Shown piece after piece: positions 1-8,914 of a stretch of 64,000 bases of DNA. Location of the stretch: contig NZ_AP019400.1 in assembly GCF_004295585.1 (NCBI RefSeq), forward strand, positions 1,765,501-1,829,500, written 5' to 3'. The notes beneath the pieces are model-generated. The model was not told the DNA's origin, did no database searches, and saw only the letters and a program-made list of their open reading frames with translations. Each line of letters begins with the position of its first letter. The first letter of the stretch is position 1. Made by a program: the position numbers and the translations under genes. The stretch comes from Cohnella abietis. Its GTDB lineage: Bacteria > Bacillota > Bacilli > Paenibacillales > Paenibacillaceae.

Positions 1-1
1 G

Positions 2-607
2 ATTGGTGCCGTAGCGATGATTGCCGTACCGGCATACGGAGCGGTGAAACAATATGTACTTACTGCGTTCGGGTCACCGGTACTTGTTAATGGAGTGGCT
101 TACAAAGATGCCAACAATCCAATCTTAAGCTACAACGGACGCACGTACTTACCACTCGCTAAAATCGGTGATCTGCTAAACGTGAATTACAAGTGGAATG
201 CAGAATTGAAGCGATTAGAGATTGGGGATTTATCTGCGCCCACATCCTCACAGGGAACGGGTGGGGATTACAAGGGGCATAAAGATAGTGAAGATGCTTC
301 GATCCTTATTGCAAAGATTAACAACAACCCACCACCCCCTAAATTGAGTGAGGGCTGGATATCAAAAAGTTTATTATCTAAAATCGAAAATGTATATACC
401 GATGATGATAAGCAATCCAAGGAAATTGTTTTTTATAAAGACTTTTCCACTATCCCCCCAAAAGAAGCATTTCGGTTGCAAGTGCCGGATGATTGGTTTG
501 AGAGTGAATCAGGAGAGATCACTTCAAACGGCATAAGGGTTCTAAGGTACAGTAAGAGTAATTATTTCAACATCGCCGATCTAAAAGCAGCAAAACTAAT
601 TACGTGA
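2..607 (+). CDS. Secreted stalk-domain protein (copper amine oxidase N-terminal-like), 5' end missing
   Basis: The reading frame is open to the left edge, so the true start lies outside the window. The first visible residues (IGAVAMIAVPAYGA) look like the end of a signal peptide with an Ala-X-Ala type cleavage site, so the protein is probably exported. Residues about 25-75 match the copper amine oxidase N-terminal (stalk) fold: an NGRTYLPLAKIGDLL segment followed by a VNYKWN strand. Such domains are common in surface proteins of Paenibacillus and do not imply amine oxidase activity. The last 110 residues are not recognised. It lies directly before the tail tape measure gene and ends in its own terminator, which suits a moron gene carried by the prophage rather than a virion part. 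Function unknown. Confidence 0.6.
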   Translation: MGAVAMIAVPAYGAVKQYVLTAFGSPVLVNGVAYKDANNPILSYNGRTYLPLAKIGDLLNVNYKWNAELKRLEIGDLSAPTSSQGTGGDYKGHKDSEDASILIAKINNNPPPPKLSEGWISKSLLSKIENVYTDDDKQSKEIVFYKDFSTIPPKEAFRLQVPDDWFESESGEITSNGIRVLRYSKSNYFNIADLKAAKLIT

Positions 608-630
608 AGCGCCCCTCGGGGTGCTTTTTT
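608..630 (+). terminator. Rho-independent terminator after the stalk-domain gene
   Basis: An AGCGCCCC / GGGGTGCT inverted repeat with a very short loop is followed by six T. It starts one base after the stop codon of the stalk-domain gene and separates that gene from the tape measure gene. Confidence 0.8.
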
Positions 631-660
631 GTTTGATTGGCAAGGTAAGGAGGCGTAAGG

Positions 661-3165
661 ATGCCAACCGTAAGCACAAGTTTGCAATTGTTCGACCAAT
701 TTAGCCAGACACTGAATAGTGCACAACAAGGGCTAGAGCGGGTCTTGGGTATTGCCGAACGATTCCGAACAGAACTCCAACAACGCATTTCTCTTGAGGT
801 GGACGCAAGCGCTGCTGTCACTCATGTTGAAGATATAAGGCAGCGCATGCAAACCGTAGGGACAGACAGTGCAATCAGGGTAGTCATAGATGCCAATGAT
901 GTGACACAGGAGATCGAGCGCATTAGGGGGCAAGTCAGATCCGGGACCACGGCGGCAGCTATCGAGCTAACACTCGATCCCGCAAGGGCAGTATCCCAGG
1001 CGGAAACAGCGCGAACTGAAATCGTGCAACAGATCGGAACCATCCAAGCAAACATAGATTTGCAGACACCGGATGTCTCGACGATCTCACAACAAATTGG
1101 GTCGGTACAGGTGGATATTCAATTACAAGTGCCAGATGCAAGTGCTGCACGTTCTCAGTTAACGGCTGCATTAAGCGGTATCTCATCCGCCCTGTCCATT
1201 CAGCCGCAACTCAATGTCGCGCAATTCATGGCTGATATTGCCGCCCTCAAAGCTAAGACCTTAGCAGAGATCGGTACAATCAAAATGAAAATTCAGGCGC
1301 AATTACCCGCATCGTTGACCACGATGTTTACCGACATCAAGCGCCTTGTCATGCGGCTACTTGTAGCCATACGACAACTCAGTACGGTAAGCGCAAATAC
1401 AAAACAACTAGAAAATGCTTTGGAACGTATTAAGCGGCTGGAAGAAAAAAACAACCAGTTGCAGCAACAGTTTAATGATCGGCTACAGCAAGGCGGTAGT
1501 AGCTCAAATAAACTGCTAAGTAACATCAAAGGTATGGTAGCGGCCTATTTGAGCCTACAAGTGGTAAAGGGGTTTGTTGGAGCTATTTACGGCGCTGTGA
1601 CGGAGCAAATCCGGTCAGAGCAGCGATTACAGTCAATCATGTCGAATATCAATGGGATGACACAAGATGGAATCGATTTGGTTAAGCGCCGCGCTGAGGA
1701 GTTAGAGAAAACAACTGCGATTGGTGCAGCTGAAGGGATGTACGGACAATCACAGTTGGCCGAATACGTGTATGACCCGCGTAACATCGACATGCTCACG
1801 GAGTCCATGTATAACTTGGCCACAGAAACCTATGGCGTGAATGTATCTCAGGACAATTTAAAACAAACTGCTGACTTAATGGGTAAGGCTATGATGGGAC
1901 AGATTGACGCATTGAGCCGTAACGGCTTTAAGCTCACGTCTATCCTCGACAAGGCGCAAATCAAAACGTTTAAGTATGGCACTGAGACAGAGCGTGCTGC
2001 AATACTGGTTAAAGTTTTGGATGAAAACCAAAGCAACCTCGCACGGTCGATGGCGCAAACGCCAGAAGGGCAAATCAAGCGGCTTAACAATGCGTGGGGC
2101 GACGTTATGACAACGCTCGGATATAGCTTGTTACCCATATTAAACCAAGTGGTTAATTTAATTATGGATAACATGCCCCAAATAAAAACAGTATTTGTTG
2201 GGACGTTTAATGTCATCGCCATAGCTATCCAATCCGTCATTCAAGGCTTCCAAATGCTTACCGGTTGGGTACAAAACCACTGGGATATCGTTCAGCCTAT
2301 TTTACTCGCAATAGCCATGGTGCTAATTCCAATGATTATTGCCTCTCTCGTATCCATGGGCATTGCTTGGCTAGCAGCTGCGTGGCCCGTTTTACTTATT
2401 GTGGCAGTCATCGCACTGATAGTCATTATCCTTAAAAAGTTAGGGGTAACGACAGACCAAATACTTGGATACGTCGGCGCTTTGTTTGGTGTGTTGTACG
2501 GCGCCATCTACAATGAAATTGCTAAAATATGGAACTTCTTCGCTTTGTTCATTGAGTTTTTTGCAAATATGTTTAACGATCCTGTTTATTCGGCCAAAAA
2601 ACTGTTTGTTGGTCTTGCGAACAGCGTGCTGGACATGGTGAAAAAGATTGCATCGGCGATTGATTGGGTGTTTGGATCAAACCTCGCCGGAAACATCACA
2701 GATTTACAGGGTATGATGGAAGATTGGGTTGGGGAAATGCCTGATGGTTATAAAGTCATTGAGCGGATGCAAGAAAAGGATGTCAACGAGTTAGCAAAAC
2801 AAGGGTACGATATTGGGTCGAACCTTGCGGGCAACATGAGTGATGCGTTTTCCAGTATTCCGACTGGGCCCGACCTCGTGGGTAAAATGGGGAAAGGGGC
2901 GTGGAATGTTGACCCGAATATCAACAAGGTAGAAGAGGTTGGCAAAATTAAAAACAAGGTCGATATTTCTTCTGAAGACCTCAAGGTCATGCGAGAACTC
3001 GCAGAGATGAAGAACATCCAAAACTTTGTTAAGCTAACGCCGACCGTGCAAGTGAAGACCGGCGATATCAATAACGGTTACGATGTCGACACTGTTATCA
3101 CGCGTATTACGGAACACCTGGAAAAGGAATTTGCTGCATCGGCAGAAGGAGTGTATGGTGGATGA
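661..3165 (+). CDS. Phage tail tape measure protein
   Basis: The protein sets tail length and occupies the tail lumen in the virion. It is 834 residues, on the short side for a contractile tail. The N-terminal 240 residues are Gln/Ala-rich helical repeats. A strong coiled coil lies near residues 245-278 (LERIKRLEEKNNQLQQQF). A typical tape-measure segment (AQTPEGQIKRLNNAW, about residue 462) is followed by hydrophobic helices at about 540-600. The start is supported by an AAGGAGG ribosome site a few bases upstream. The stop overlaps the start of the next gene in an ATGA arrangement, as expected in a tail operon. The position before an XkdP-like gene matches xkdO of PBSX. Confidence 0.9.
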   Translation: MPTVSTSLQLFDQFSQTLNSAQQGLERVLGIAERFRTELQQRISLEVDASAAVTHVEDIRQRMQTVGTDSAIRVVIDANDVTQEIERIRGQVRSGTTAAAIELTLDPARAVSQAETARTEIVQQIGTIQANIDLQTPDVSTISQQIGSVQVDIQLQVPDASAARSQLTAALSGISSALSIQPQLNVAQFMADIAALKAKTLAEIGTIKMKIQAQLPASLTTMFTDIKRLVMRLLVAIRQLSTVSANTKQLENALERIKRLEEKNNQLQQQFNDRLQQGGSSSNKLLSNIKGMVAAYLSLQVVKGFVGAIYGAVTEQIRSEQRLQSIMSNINGMTQDGIDLVKRRAEELEKTTAIGAAEGMYGQSQLAEYVYDPRNIDMLTESMYNLATETYGVNVSQDNLKQTADLMGKAMMGQIDALSRNGFKLTSILDKAQIKTFKYGTETERAAILVKVLDENQSNLARSMAQTPEGQIKRLNNAWGDVMTTLGYSLLPILNQVVNLIMDNMPQIKTVFVGTFNVIAIAIQSVIQGFQMLTGWVQNHWDIVQPILLAIAMVLIPMIIASLVSMGIAWLAAAWPVLLIVAVIALIVIILKKLGVTTDQILGYVGALFGVLYGAIYNEIAKIWNFFALFIEFFANMFNDPVYSAKKLFVGLANSVLDMVKKIASAIDWVFGSNLAGNITDLQGMMEDWVGEMPDGYKVIERMQEKDVNELAKQGYDIGSNLAGNMSDAFSSIPTGPDLVGKMGKGAWNVDPNINKVEEVGKIKNKVDISSEDLKVMRELAEMKNIQNFVKLTPTVQVKTGDINNGYDVDTVITRITEHLEKEFAASAEGVYGG

Positions 3166-3866
3166 GTGTTGCTATTTTTCTGTCGTATAACAATCAAGAA
3201 GAAGTGCTTCAAATACCAGTAAACCCCGAAAGCATTGAATTTAGTGATGGTCTCACAAGTAAAACCTATGAGGTTGTCGGACTTGGGGAGATTAACGTCA
3301 TAAAAGGGATGAAACTGCAAGAGTATTCGTTCTCTAGCTTCTTCCCTGCAAAAGGAACCCGTCAATACTACAATACACTACTCAAGGACTCAGTTGATCC
3401 CTTGCTTGAGACTAGCTACGTTTATACACCCCAGAAATATGTGGAGTATATAAGGGGATGGATGGCGTCTAAATATCCAGCCCGGTTCACTTTTTCGGAT
3501 GGTGATTTTAAAATAAGTGAAGCTGTTAGCATCGAAAAATTTGACTGGAAAGAAGTCGCTGGATCTCCCGGTGACATTGAGTACACCCTCACACTAAAGA
3601 AGTATGTTTTTTACGCCCCGAAACGAGTGACTGTGGTTACGAATCTAGTAACAGGGGCAAAGACGATCCAACAGAAGAGTGCGAGGCCTGACGAGCGTGT
3701 TAAGCCTACGACACACAAACTCGTTGCGGGTGAAAATTTGCTAATCGTAGCAAGAAAGTATTTAGGCAACTCCGGTCGATGGAGGGAAATCCAGAAGCTG
3801 AACGGTCTTACAGACGCTCAACTAAAGAATTTACAAGTCGGCTTAGTTCTTAAGTTACCAACATAG
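3162..3866 (+). CDS. xkdP: LysM-domain tail protein, XkdP-like
   Basis: This 234-residue protein has an N-terminal domain of about 180 residues and a C-terminal LysM domain (residues about 184-233, THKLVAGENLL to VLKLPT). Proteins of this kind sit between the tape measure and the hub in PBSX-like and other contractile tails and are thought to act at the tube tip or hub, with LysM contacting peptidoglycan. The start overlaps the tape measure stop by four bases, so translation is probably coupled. The order tape measure, LysM protein, hub supports the call. The exact role in the particle is inferred from family and position. Confidence 0.88.
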   Translation: MSVAIFLSYNNQEEVLQIPVNPESIEFSDGLTSKTYEVVGLGEINVIKGMKLQEYSFSSFFPAKGTRQYYNTLLKDSVDPLLETSYVYTPQKYVEYIRGWMASKYPARFTFSDGDFKISEAVSIEKFDWKEVAGSPGDIEYTLTLKKYVFYAPKRVTVVTNLVTGAKTIQQKSARPDERVKPTTHKLVAGENLLIVARKYLGNSGRWREIQKLNGLTDAQLKNLQVGLVLKLPT

Positions 3867-3881
3867 GTGGAGGTAGATACG

Positions 3882-4046
3882 ATGGCTGTTAATTTTCAAG
3901 GTAAAAGTAACGCCGAGTTGGAGGGAGTGGTTAAGGAGATTATCAAGACACTTGGCCAACACGGCGTTACTTTAGGGGAAGCGAAAAAAGTCTTTGAAAT
4001 CATTGAGACACTGTTGTTGGATCAGCCTATCAACCTTGAGTTATGA
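3882..4046 (+). CDS. Small phage protein of 54 residues, unknown function
   Basis: This is a short open frame with a good ribosome site (GGTGGAGG, about 8 bases before the ATG). The product is a soluble, mostly helical protein beginning MAVNFQGKSN and ending QPINLEL, with no recognised motif. It follows the LysM protein gene by 15 bases in the same direction, so it is probably read as part of the tail operon. Its stop codon overlaps the stop of the convergent YjcQ-like gene by six bases. The ribosome site and spacing make it likely to be translated. I do not recognise a family. Confidence 0.6.
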   Translation: MAVNFQGKSNAELEGVVKEIIKTLGQHGVTLGEAKKVFEIIETLLLDQPINLEL

Positions 4047-4295
4047 TAGTTTGAAATTTTCAACAAACAACAGACCTTCGTAGGTTAGCCTGGCATCGTA
4101 GGATCTATATCCTGACAATCCATGAATAAAAGAAATGCCAGTAACGTAACCTAAATCTAATGCTTTTGAGAGTGCGTCTTCGCATTCTTGTTCATCGATT
4201 TGAAAGTCGAAATCTTTTTGATATATTCGCCCATCGCGGATGTTGACTAGGATCTTAAACATGGCAACTTCAAATTCTTTAGACGTTTTGAACAT
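4041..4295 (-). CDS. YjcQ-like small winged-helix protein, opposite strand in the tail operon
   Basis: The 84-residue product begins MFKTSKEFEVAMFKIL. I chose this ATG because the complement carries AAGGGGGTG seven bases upstream; an upstream in-frame extension lacks a ribosome site. The sequence pattern (helix, DGRIYQKDFDF, a Glu/Cys-containing helix, LGYVTGISF, ARLTYEGLLFVENF) resembles the YjcQ family, which has a winged-helix fold and is frequent in Firmicute prophages. It is the only reverse gene inside the tail operon and lies between the XkdP-like and XkdQ-like genes, so it looks like a moron with its own promoter. No function is established for the family. Confidence 0.65.
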   Translation of the reverse strand: MFKTSKEFEVAMFKILVNIRDGRIYQKDFDFQIDEQECEDALSKALDLGYVTGISFIHGLSGYRSYDARLTYEGLLFVENFKLS

Positions 4296-4389
4296 TGGGA
4301 TCACCCCCTTCCTAAGTTGAGTGGTAGTTACGGAACAACTTCCATAATTCGACATATGAAAGGGGTTTTCCTTTTAAGGAGGGCTGTGA

Positions 4390-5349
4390 TTGATTGAAAT
4401 ATTGCTCGACAATCGGGAAGGGATTTGGAATATCTCTAATGTCGTGTCGGCTGTAGAATGGACAACCGCAAGGATTGGTAAGGCGTCCAGCTTGAGTATT
4501 ACCCTGATCAAGGGCGGGCTTTATCAAAAGAGCTTAAAAATAAACAATGGCGACACCATCCGCGTTACTAAGGATGGTGTTAACATGTTTTTTGGCTATG
4601 TGTTCGAAATTGGTTTTGGTAAAGATGAAGATGTGCAGATTAAGGCCTATGATCAGATTCGCTACCTACTCTCATCTGACACCTACGTTTTCAAGGGCCT
4701 AACGGCAACGGAGATCATCAAGCGCATCGCAAATGATGTTGGGCTGAAGACCTCAACTCTAATTGATACCAAATACAAAATTCCATCCATGGTCGAGGAT
4801 GGGAAAAAGCTGATAGACACAATTTGGAAAGCACTAGACTTGACCCTGATCAACGGCGGGGGCAATTACGTGTTTTATGATGATTTCGGGAAGCTAGCAC
4901 TAAAGGACTTATCGGCGGCGCTCCCAGATTTCTACATTGGCGATGGCAGCCTATTGACTGATTTTGATTTTACCCGATCCATTGATGCCGATACGTACAA
5001 TTTCATAAAAGTTGTCCACGACAACAAAAAAGCCGGAAAAAGAGAGACATATATCGCCAAGGATAGTGCGAATATTGCAAAATGGGGGCGGCTGCAACTC
5101 TACCAATCGGCTGATGAGGGGTTGAATCCAGCCCAAATCAACGATTTATTGAACAGATTGGCAGCGGCGAAAAACCGAGAATCGCAAAAGCTGAAAATTG
5201 AAGCTATCGGGGATATCCGTGTGCGCGCGGGAAGTTATATTCAGATTATTATCGGTGAATTATCCATTAAACAGCCGATGGTGGTCGAAGAGTGTTCTCA
5301 TACATTCGATGGCGACCATGTGATGTCTTTAGAATTGAGGGTGGTCTAA
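4390..5349 (+). CDS. xkdQ: Phage baseplate hub protein, XkdQ-like
   Basis: This 319-residue protein starts with TTG, supported by an AAGGAGG ribosome site about 8 bases upstream. It shows the XkdQ/late-control-D-like pattern: an N-terminal beta domain (GIWNISNVVSAVEWTT, NNGDTIRVTKDGVNMFFGYV), a middle domain with KAYDQIRYLL, and a C-terminal segment with RVRAGSYIQIII. In contractile tails these proteins form the hub at the end of the tube, equivalent to T4 gp27. It is followed after three bases by the XkdR-like gene. Family order and pattern make the call secure, although the gene upstream is interrupted by the reverse YjcQ-like gene. Confidence 0.85.
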   Translation: MIEILLDNREGIWNISNVVSAVEWTTARIGKASSLSITLIKGGLYQKSLKINNGDTIRVTKDGVNMFFGYVFEIGFGKDEDVQIKAYDQIRYLLSSDTYVFKGLTATEIIKRIANDVGLKTSTLIDTKYKIPSMVEDGKKLIDTIWKALDLTLINGGGNYVFYDDFGKLALKDLSAALPDFYIGDGSLLTDFDFTRSIDADTYNFIKVVHDNKKAGKRETYIAKDSANIAKWGRLQLYQSADEGLNPAQINDLLNRLAAAKNRESQKLKIEAIGDIRVRAGSYIQIIIGELSIKQPMVVEECSHTFDGDHVMSLELRVV

Positions 5350-5352
5350 CTT

Positions 5353-5649
5353 ATGTCCATGTTAGATATCATTAAACGAGCTGGGGCGGGGGCCGTTTCA
5401 GCCGGGAGCCCCGTCTCCATCATTACAGGTAGTGTCATGCAAGCAGATCCGCTAGAGGTAACCGTCGACCAACGGTTCACACTTTCAGCGGATTTTTTAA
5501 TTGTCCCGGAAAGCCTTGTTAAATACGAGGTAGATATCGGTCTACCGAATAAACTGCTTATTCGACGGGGGTTAGAAAAAGGCGACAAACTGATTCTGCT
5601 GCGCGTACAAGGCGGGCAACAATATGTCATTTTGGATCGGGTGATATAA
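5353..5649 (+). CDS. xkdR: XkdR-like tail protein (DUF2577)
   Basis: The 98-residue product carries the DUF2577 pattern: an N-terminal helix (LDIIKRAG), a beta stretch around SIITGSVMQADPLEVTVDQ, LSADFLIVPESL, then GDKLILLRVQGGQQYVILDRV at the end. In PBSX-like tails this gene follows the hub gene and is thought to build a small hub or spike-associated domain. It lies 3 bases after xkdQ and 2 bases before the next gene, so it is part of the same transcript. A second in-frame ATG lies two codons downstream, so the first residues are uncertain. Confidence 0.8.
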   Translation: MSMLDIIKRAGAGAVSAGSPVSIITGSVMQADPLEVTVDQRFTLSADFLIVPESLVKYEVDIGLPNKLLIRRGLEKGDKLILLRVQGGQQYVILDRVI

Positions 5650-5651
5650 AC

Positions 5652-6053
5652 ATGATACCTTCAGGTAGCTCAATCACAGCAGAAAAGCTGGAATCGGTAC
5701 AGCAGCCAAGCCGGACATATCGATTAGATCTGATAAATAAGCGCATGGCAGGCGTTGTGGACGGATTAGAGGCAGTGCGGCAAGCCGTGCTTAAGATTTT
5801 ACAGACTGATCGATTTGACCACTATGTCTACAGTGGCGATTACGGATCGGAGATATCTAGGCTTGGTGGGGGAACCCCCTTACTGATGCAATCTCAAATC
5901 GCCCACCGTATAAAGGAGGCGCTATTACAGGATGACCGGATATCTGATGTGATGGATATACAGATCACAGTTAGTGGTGACAATGCGTTAGCAACCTTTA
6001 CGGTCGTAACTGATTTTGGGAATTTTACATCTGAGGTGAAAAGCAATGTATGA
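5652..6053 (+). CDS. xkdS: XkdS-like baseplate protein (DUF2634)
   Basis: The 133-residue product matches the DUF2634/gp25-like wedge family in length and pattern: RTYRLDLINKRMAG, a helix (GLEAVRQAVLKIL), then TDRFDHYVYSGDYGSE, and a C-terminal beta segment ending in NFTSEVKSNV. Such proteins join the baseplate wedge to the sheath in contractile tails. It overlaps the next gene by eight bases and so is probably translationally coupled to the baseplate J gene. The combination of DUF2577, DUF2634 and baseplate J in this order is diagnostic of PBSX-like tails. Confidence 0.82.
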   Translation: MIPSGSSITAEKLESVQQPSRTYRLDLINKRMAGVVDGLEAVRQAVLKILQTDRFDHYVYSGDYGSEISRLGGGTPLLMQSQIAHRIKEALLQDDRISDVMDIQITVSGDNALATFTVVTDFGNFTSEVKSNV

Positions 6054-7125
6054 AGCTCAAACATATGAAGAAATCCTTGAGCGGATGTTGGACCGAATAC
6101 CGGGAGATATAGATAAGCGTGAGGGTAGTATTATCTTCGATGCACTTGCACCGGCTGCAGCCGAAATCTCCCAAATGTATGCGCAGCTAGAAATGAACTA
6201 TAACCTGTCGTTTGCAGACACAGCTTCCGGGGACTTTTTATCAAAGCGAACCGCTGAGTTTGGAGTTAATCGTAAAGCGGCCGCAAACGCTTTACGTCAA
6301 GGTTTATTTTTTAACAATAGTGATCAACCCTTTGACGTACCTATTGGCAGTCGTTATTCCATTGGCGGGATTAATTATATGGTGGTGTCACGCCTCTTTA
6401 TCGGCAAGTTTGAGTTAGAGAGTGAAGAAGAGGGCAATGTTGGTAATCAGCAATTTGGGACACTACTTCCGATTGATTATGTTAATGGATTGGTTCGAGC
6501 TGAACTCACAGACATCATTGTCCCAGGTGCGGAAGCGGAGAGTGATGAATCACTTCGTACACGATTTTTAGCAGCTGTCAATGATAAGCCATTCGGGGGC
6601 AATGTGGCTGACTACCTGCAAAAAGTTGGCAGCTTACCAGGTGTCGGAGGCGTTAAGGTATTCCCGGTGTGGCAGGGGGGCGGTACAGTCAAGGTGACGA
6701 TCGTTGATAGCACCTTCGATGCTCCGGCCGCAGGTTTATTAGACGATGTGCAAACCGTAATTGATCCAACAGCAAACGCAGGAGAGGGCATCGGATATGC
6801 GCCCATCGGTCACAAGGTAACGATTGCGGGCGCGGCCGGCGTGACCATTAATATTGTCACAACCATAACTTTGCGAGCTGGTTACACAATCGGACAGATA
6901 GAGGATGATATTAGATCGGCAATTACTCTTTACGCTAGGCTTTTGCGGGGGACGTGGGCAGCAGAGAGCGCCTTGGTGTTTCGGGTATCCCAAATGGAGT
7001 CGCGCATCCTTGGTGTGGAGGGTGTAGCAGACGTTACTAGCACAACACTAAATGGGATGACAGCAAACATTGAACTCGGAGTCGAGCAAATCCCTGTAAT
7101 CGGGACGGTGACGCTTAATGAGTAA
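6046..7125 (+). CDS. xkdT: Baseplate J/gp47 family protein, XkdT-like
   Basis: This 359-residue protein has the usual baseplate J features. The N-terminus reads YEEILERMLDRIPGDIDKREGSII. A central segment has RTRFLAAVNDKPFGGNVADY and VPGVGGVKVFPVW. The C-terminus ends with EQIPVIGTVTL. In contractile tails it forms the wedge that triggers sheath contraction. The gene overlaps both neighbours by eight bases. A contractile rather than siphovirus tail is inferred mainly from this gene together with XkdS. Length is normal for the family. Confidence 0.92.
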   Translation: MYEAQTYEEILERMLDRIPGDIDKREGSIIFDALAPAAAEISQMYAQLEMNYNLSFADTASGDFLSKRTAEFGVNRKAAANALRQGLFFNNSDQPFDVPIGSRYSIGGINYMVVSRLFIGKFELESEEEGNVGNQQFGTLLPIDYVNGLVRAELTDIIVPGAEAESDESLRTRFLAAVNDKPFGGNVADYLQKVGSLPGVGGVKVFPVWQGGGTVKVTIVDSTFDAPAAGLLDDVQTVIDPTANAGEGIGYAPIGHKVTIAGAAGVTINIVTTITLRAGYTIGQIEDDIRSAITLYARLLRGTWAAESALVFRVSQMESRILGVEGVADVTSTTLNGMTANIELGVEQIPVIGTVTLNE

Positions 7126-7705
7126 TCCATTGATGACTTACCTTCCGGATATCTATCGTGAGGTAAAGGACTTTATTGAGCTAACCGCAACTGAAGATAT
7201 GGAATTTGGCGGGATTGAGGTAGCAGTAAATCGCCAATTTGATGACCAGTTTGTTCTCACATCAAGTGAAGAAGCTGTTAGGCGTAGAGAGCGAATGCTC
7301 GAAATATTGGCTGATAGAAACACGGAATCTCTAGCCTTTAGGCGTACTCGGATTGTTAATAGATATGCTACTAAGCCCCCTTTTACAATTCGATATCTGC
7401 AGGAGCGCTTAGACTTTATAACGGGTGTACCAGGCTTAGTCATCGTAGAGATCGATGTACAAGGATTTATTTTACTAGTTAGAGTTGGTATAGATAACGC
7501 TGCTGTTTTACGAGAGTTGGAGTACACCATTAATAAGCTTAAGCCAGCTAATCTTGTATATCAACCGAAGGCGTATTACACGGAGCGCATAGGGGTTAGC
7601 CATAAAGCCGTTTCAATAAGACTGAATCGTCAGACGAAACTATCAACAACTTGGCGGCTTGGTATAACGCCGTTTGCTATTAAAAGGGAAGAGGTGCCGC
7701 TATGA
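7118..7705 (+). CDS. xkdU: XkdU-like tail protein (DUF2313/YmfQ family)
   Basis: The 195-residue product begins MSNPLMTYLPDIYREVKDF, the usual start of the DUF2313 (YmfQ/XkdU) family. It continues with a helical middle and a beta domain containing YQPKAYYTERI. The family corresponds to tail protein I-like components at the outer baseplate that connect to fibres. It overlaps the baseplate J gene by 8 bases and the next gene by 4, so the whole block is translationally coupled. Confidence comes from both the N-terminal signature and the conserved order. Confidence 0.85.
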   Translation: MSNPLMTYLPDIYREVKDFIELTATEDMEFGGIEVAVNRQFDDQFVLTSSEEAVRRRERMLEILADRNTESLAFRRTRIVNRYATKPPFTIRYLQERLDFITGVPGLVIVEIDVQGFILLVRVGIDNAAVLRELEYTINKLKPANLVYQPKAYYTERIGVSHKAVSIRLNRQTKLSTTWRLGITPFAIKREEVPL

Positions 7706-7986
7706 TCAAGCAAAGCTATCTGCACGAGCTGGCACAATATACAAAGGACAAGATTACAAAACTTGTAGTGAATGATGTGCTTGAAATAACTGATTTTAAT
7801 CTTAAGGAAGTCGATGCAAATAACGTTGAGTTAGAAGCAGTCATTCCTTTTGGGGCTATGGCGACAGTGACAAAAATAGAACTTAAAGGCTCCATGAATG
7901 ATGTCATTGCAACTAAAACGGTTTTTCTCCCAATCGTCGAAGATACAATCATCCAGCAAGTTATTACATTCGTGGAGGTGCTCTAA
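7702..7986 (+). CDS. Small tail protein of 94 residues, unknown function
   Basis: The protein starts with a helical stretch (HELAQYTKDKITKLVVND) followed by beta strands (ELEAVIPFGAMATVTKIELKG) and ends with a hydrophobic strand. I do not recognise a named domain. It overlaps the XkdU-like gene by four bases and shares one base with the fibre gene downstream (A of ATG on the stop). This places it between baseplate and fibre genes, where fibre adaptors or fibre chaperones are often found. That role is an inference only. Confidence 0.65.
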   Translation: MIKQSYLHELAQYTKDKITKLVVNDVLEITDFNLKEVDANNVELEAVIPFGAMATVTKIELKGSMNDVIATKTVFLPIVEDTIIQQVITFVEVL

Positions 7987-8891
7987 TGGCTTACAACGCA
8001 AAGACAAATTGGAATAATAATGATACCGTGACTGAGCAGGATCTAAACAGGATTGAAAAAGGGGTTTCAGATGCTCATTCGTTTGATATAAACGATGTAA
8101 CCATATCGGCATCAGAAGCACCTACAGGCAATACAGCGTCACCTAAAAAACTATTGAGTTGGATCATCTACATGATCAAGGCCATTACTGGAAAGAGCAC
8201 ATGGTATGCAACCCCGGCAACGACGCTCGAAGCCGCGAAAGCCCATGCTGATGATTTAGTGCGTCACATCACACCGGCAGAACGTACGGGGTGGAACTCC
8301 AAACAAGATGCAATTGGATTTACTCCTGAGAATGTCACGAATAAAGGTGAGTCCGGAGGATACGCCGGGCTAGATAACGGAGCTAAATTACTTACAAAAA
8401 ATCTACCCGATTCGATCCTTGGCCAAGTGAAATATCAAGGAACTTGGAATGCGACATCAAACGTTCCTGCTTTGCCGGCTGCTTCTACCGCCAAAGGATA
8501 TTACTTTGTTGTAGCAGCATCGGGAACTTACGGTAGCTTAGATTTTCAGATAGGGGATTGGGTTATAAGCAACGGTGTTGAGTGGCAAAAGGTAAATAAT
8601 ACGGATGCAGTGCCTACGGTATTTGGTCGAACAGGAAATGTTATTGCATCTAACGGTGATTACAAAGCTGAGCAAGTTGCGTTGAATAGTCCTAGTCTTG
8701 CTTCCACCAACGTAAAAACTGGACTGGAAGAGATACTCACCGGAGTACAAACCAAGGCCCCACTTGCATCGCCAGCACTGACAGGCACGCCAACAGCGCC
8801 TACACCAACGGCAGCGACTAACAATAATACTTTAGCCACTACCGCTTACGTTACGTCTGCTGTAGCTCTTGCACGTACCTATGCACCATAA
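7986..8891 (+). CDS. Phage tail fibre protein
   Basis: The 301-residue product begins with a motif common in phage fibres and collar proteins (TNWNNNDTVTEQDLNRIEKG). It has a middle region with FTPENVTNKGESGGYAGLD, a domain with VKYQGTWNAT and VAASGTYGSLDFQIGDWVIS, and a C-terminal PALTGTPTAPTPTAATNNN stretch followed by LATTAYV, which is a typical tail-fibre repeat. Fibres of this type recognise the cell surface. There is no obvious C-terminal chaperone domain. It lies at the expected fibre position just after the baseplate genes. Confidence 0.85.
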   Translation: MAYNAKTNWNNNDTVTEQDLNRIEKGVSDAHSFDINDVTISASEAPTGNTASPKKLLSWIIYMIKAITGKSTWYATPATTLEAAKAHADDLVRHITPAERTGWNSKQDAIGFTPENVTNKGESGGYAGLDNGAKLLTKNLPDSILGQVKYQGTWNATSNVPALPAASTAKGYYFVVAASGTYGSLDFQIGDWVISNGVEWQKVNNTDAVPTVFGRTGNVIASNGDYKAEQVALNSPSLASTNVKTGLEEILTGVQTKAPLASPALTGTPTAPTPTAATNNNTLATTAYVTSAVALARTYAP

Positions 8892-8914
8892 AATGATATA
8901 AAGGAGTTCACCTT

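Noticed and set aside
1848..2240. Reverse frame of 130 residues inside the tape measure gene
   Set aside because: It is opposite a well-supported phage gene, lacks a ribosome site and has no recognisable protein pattern.
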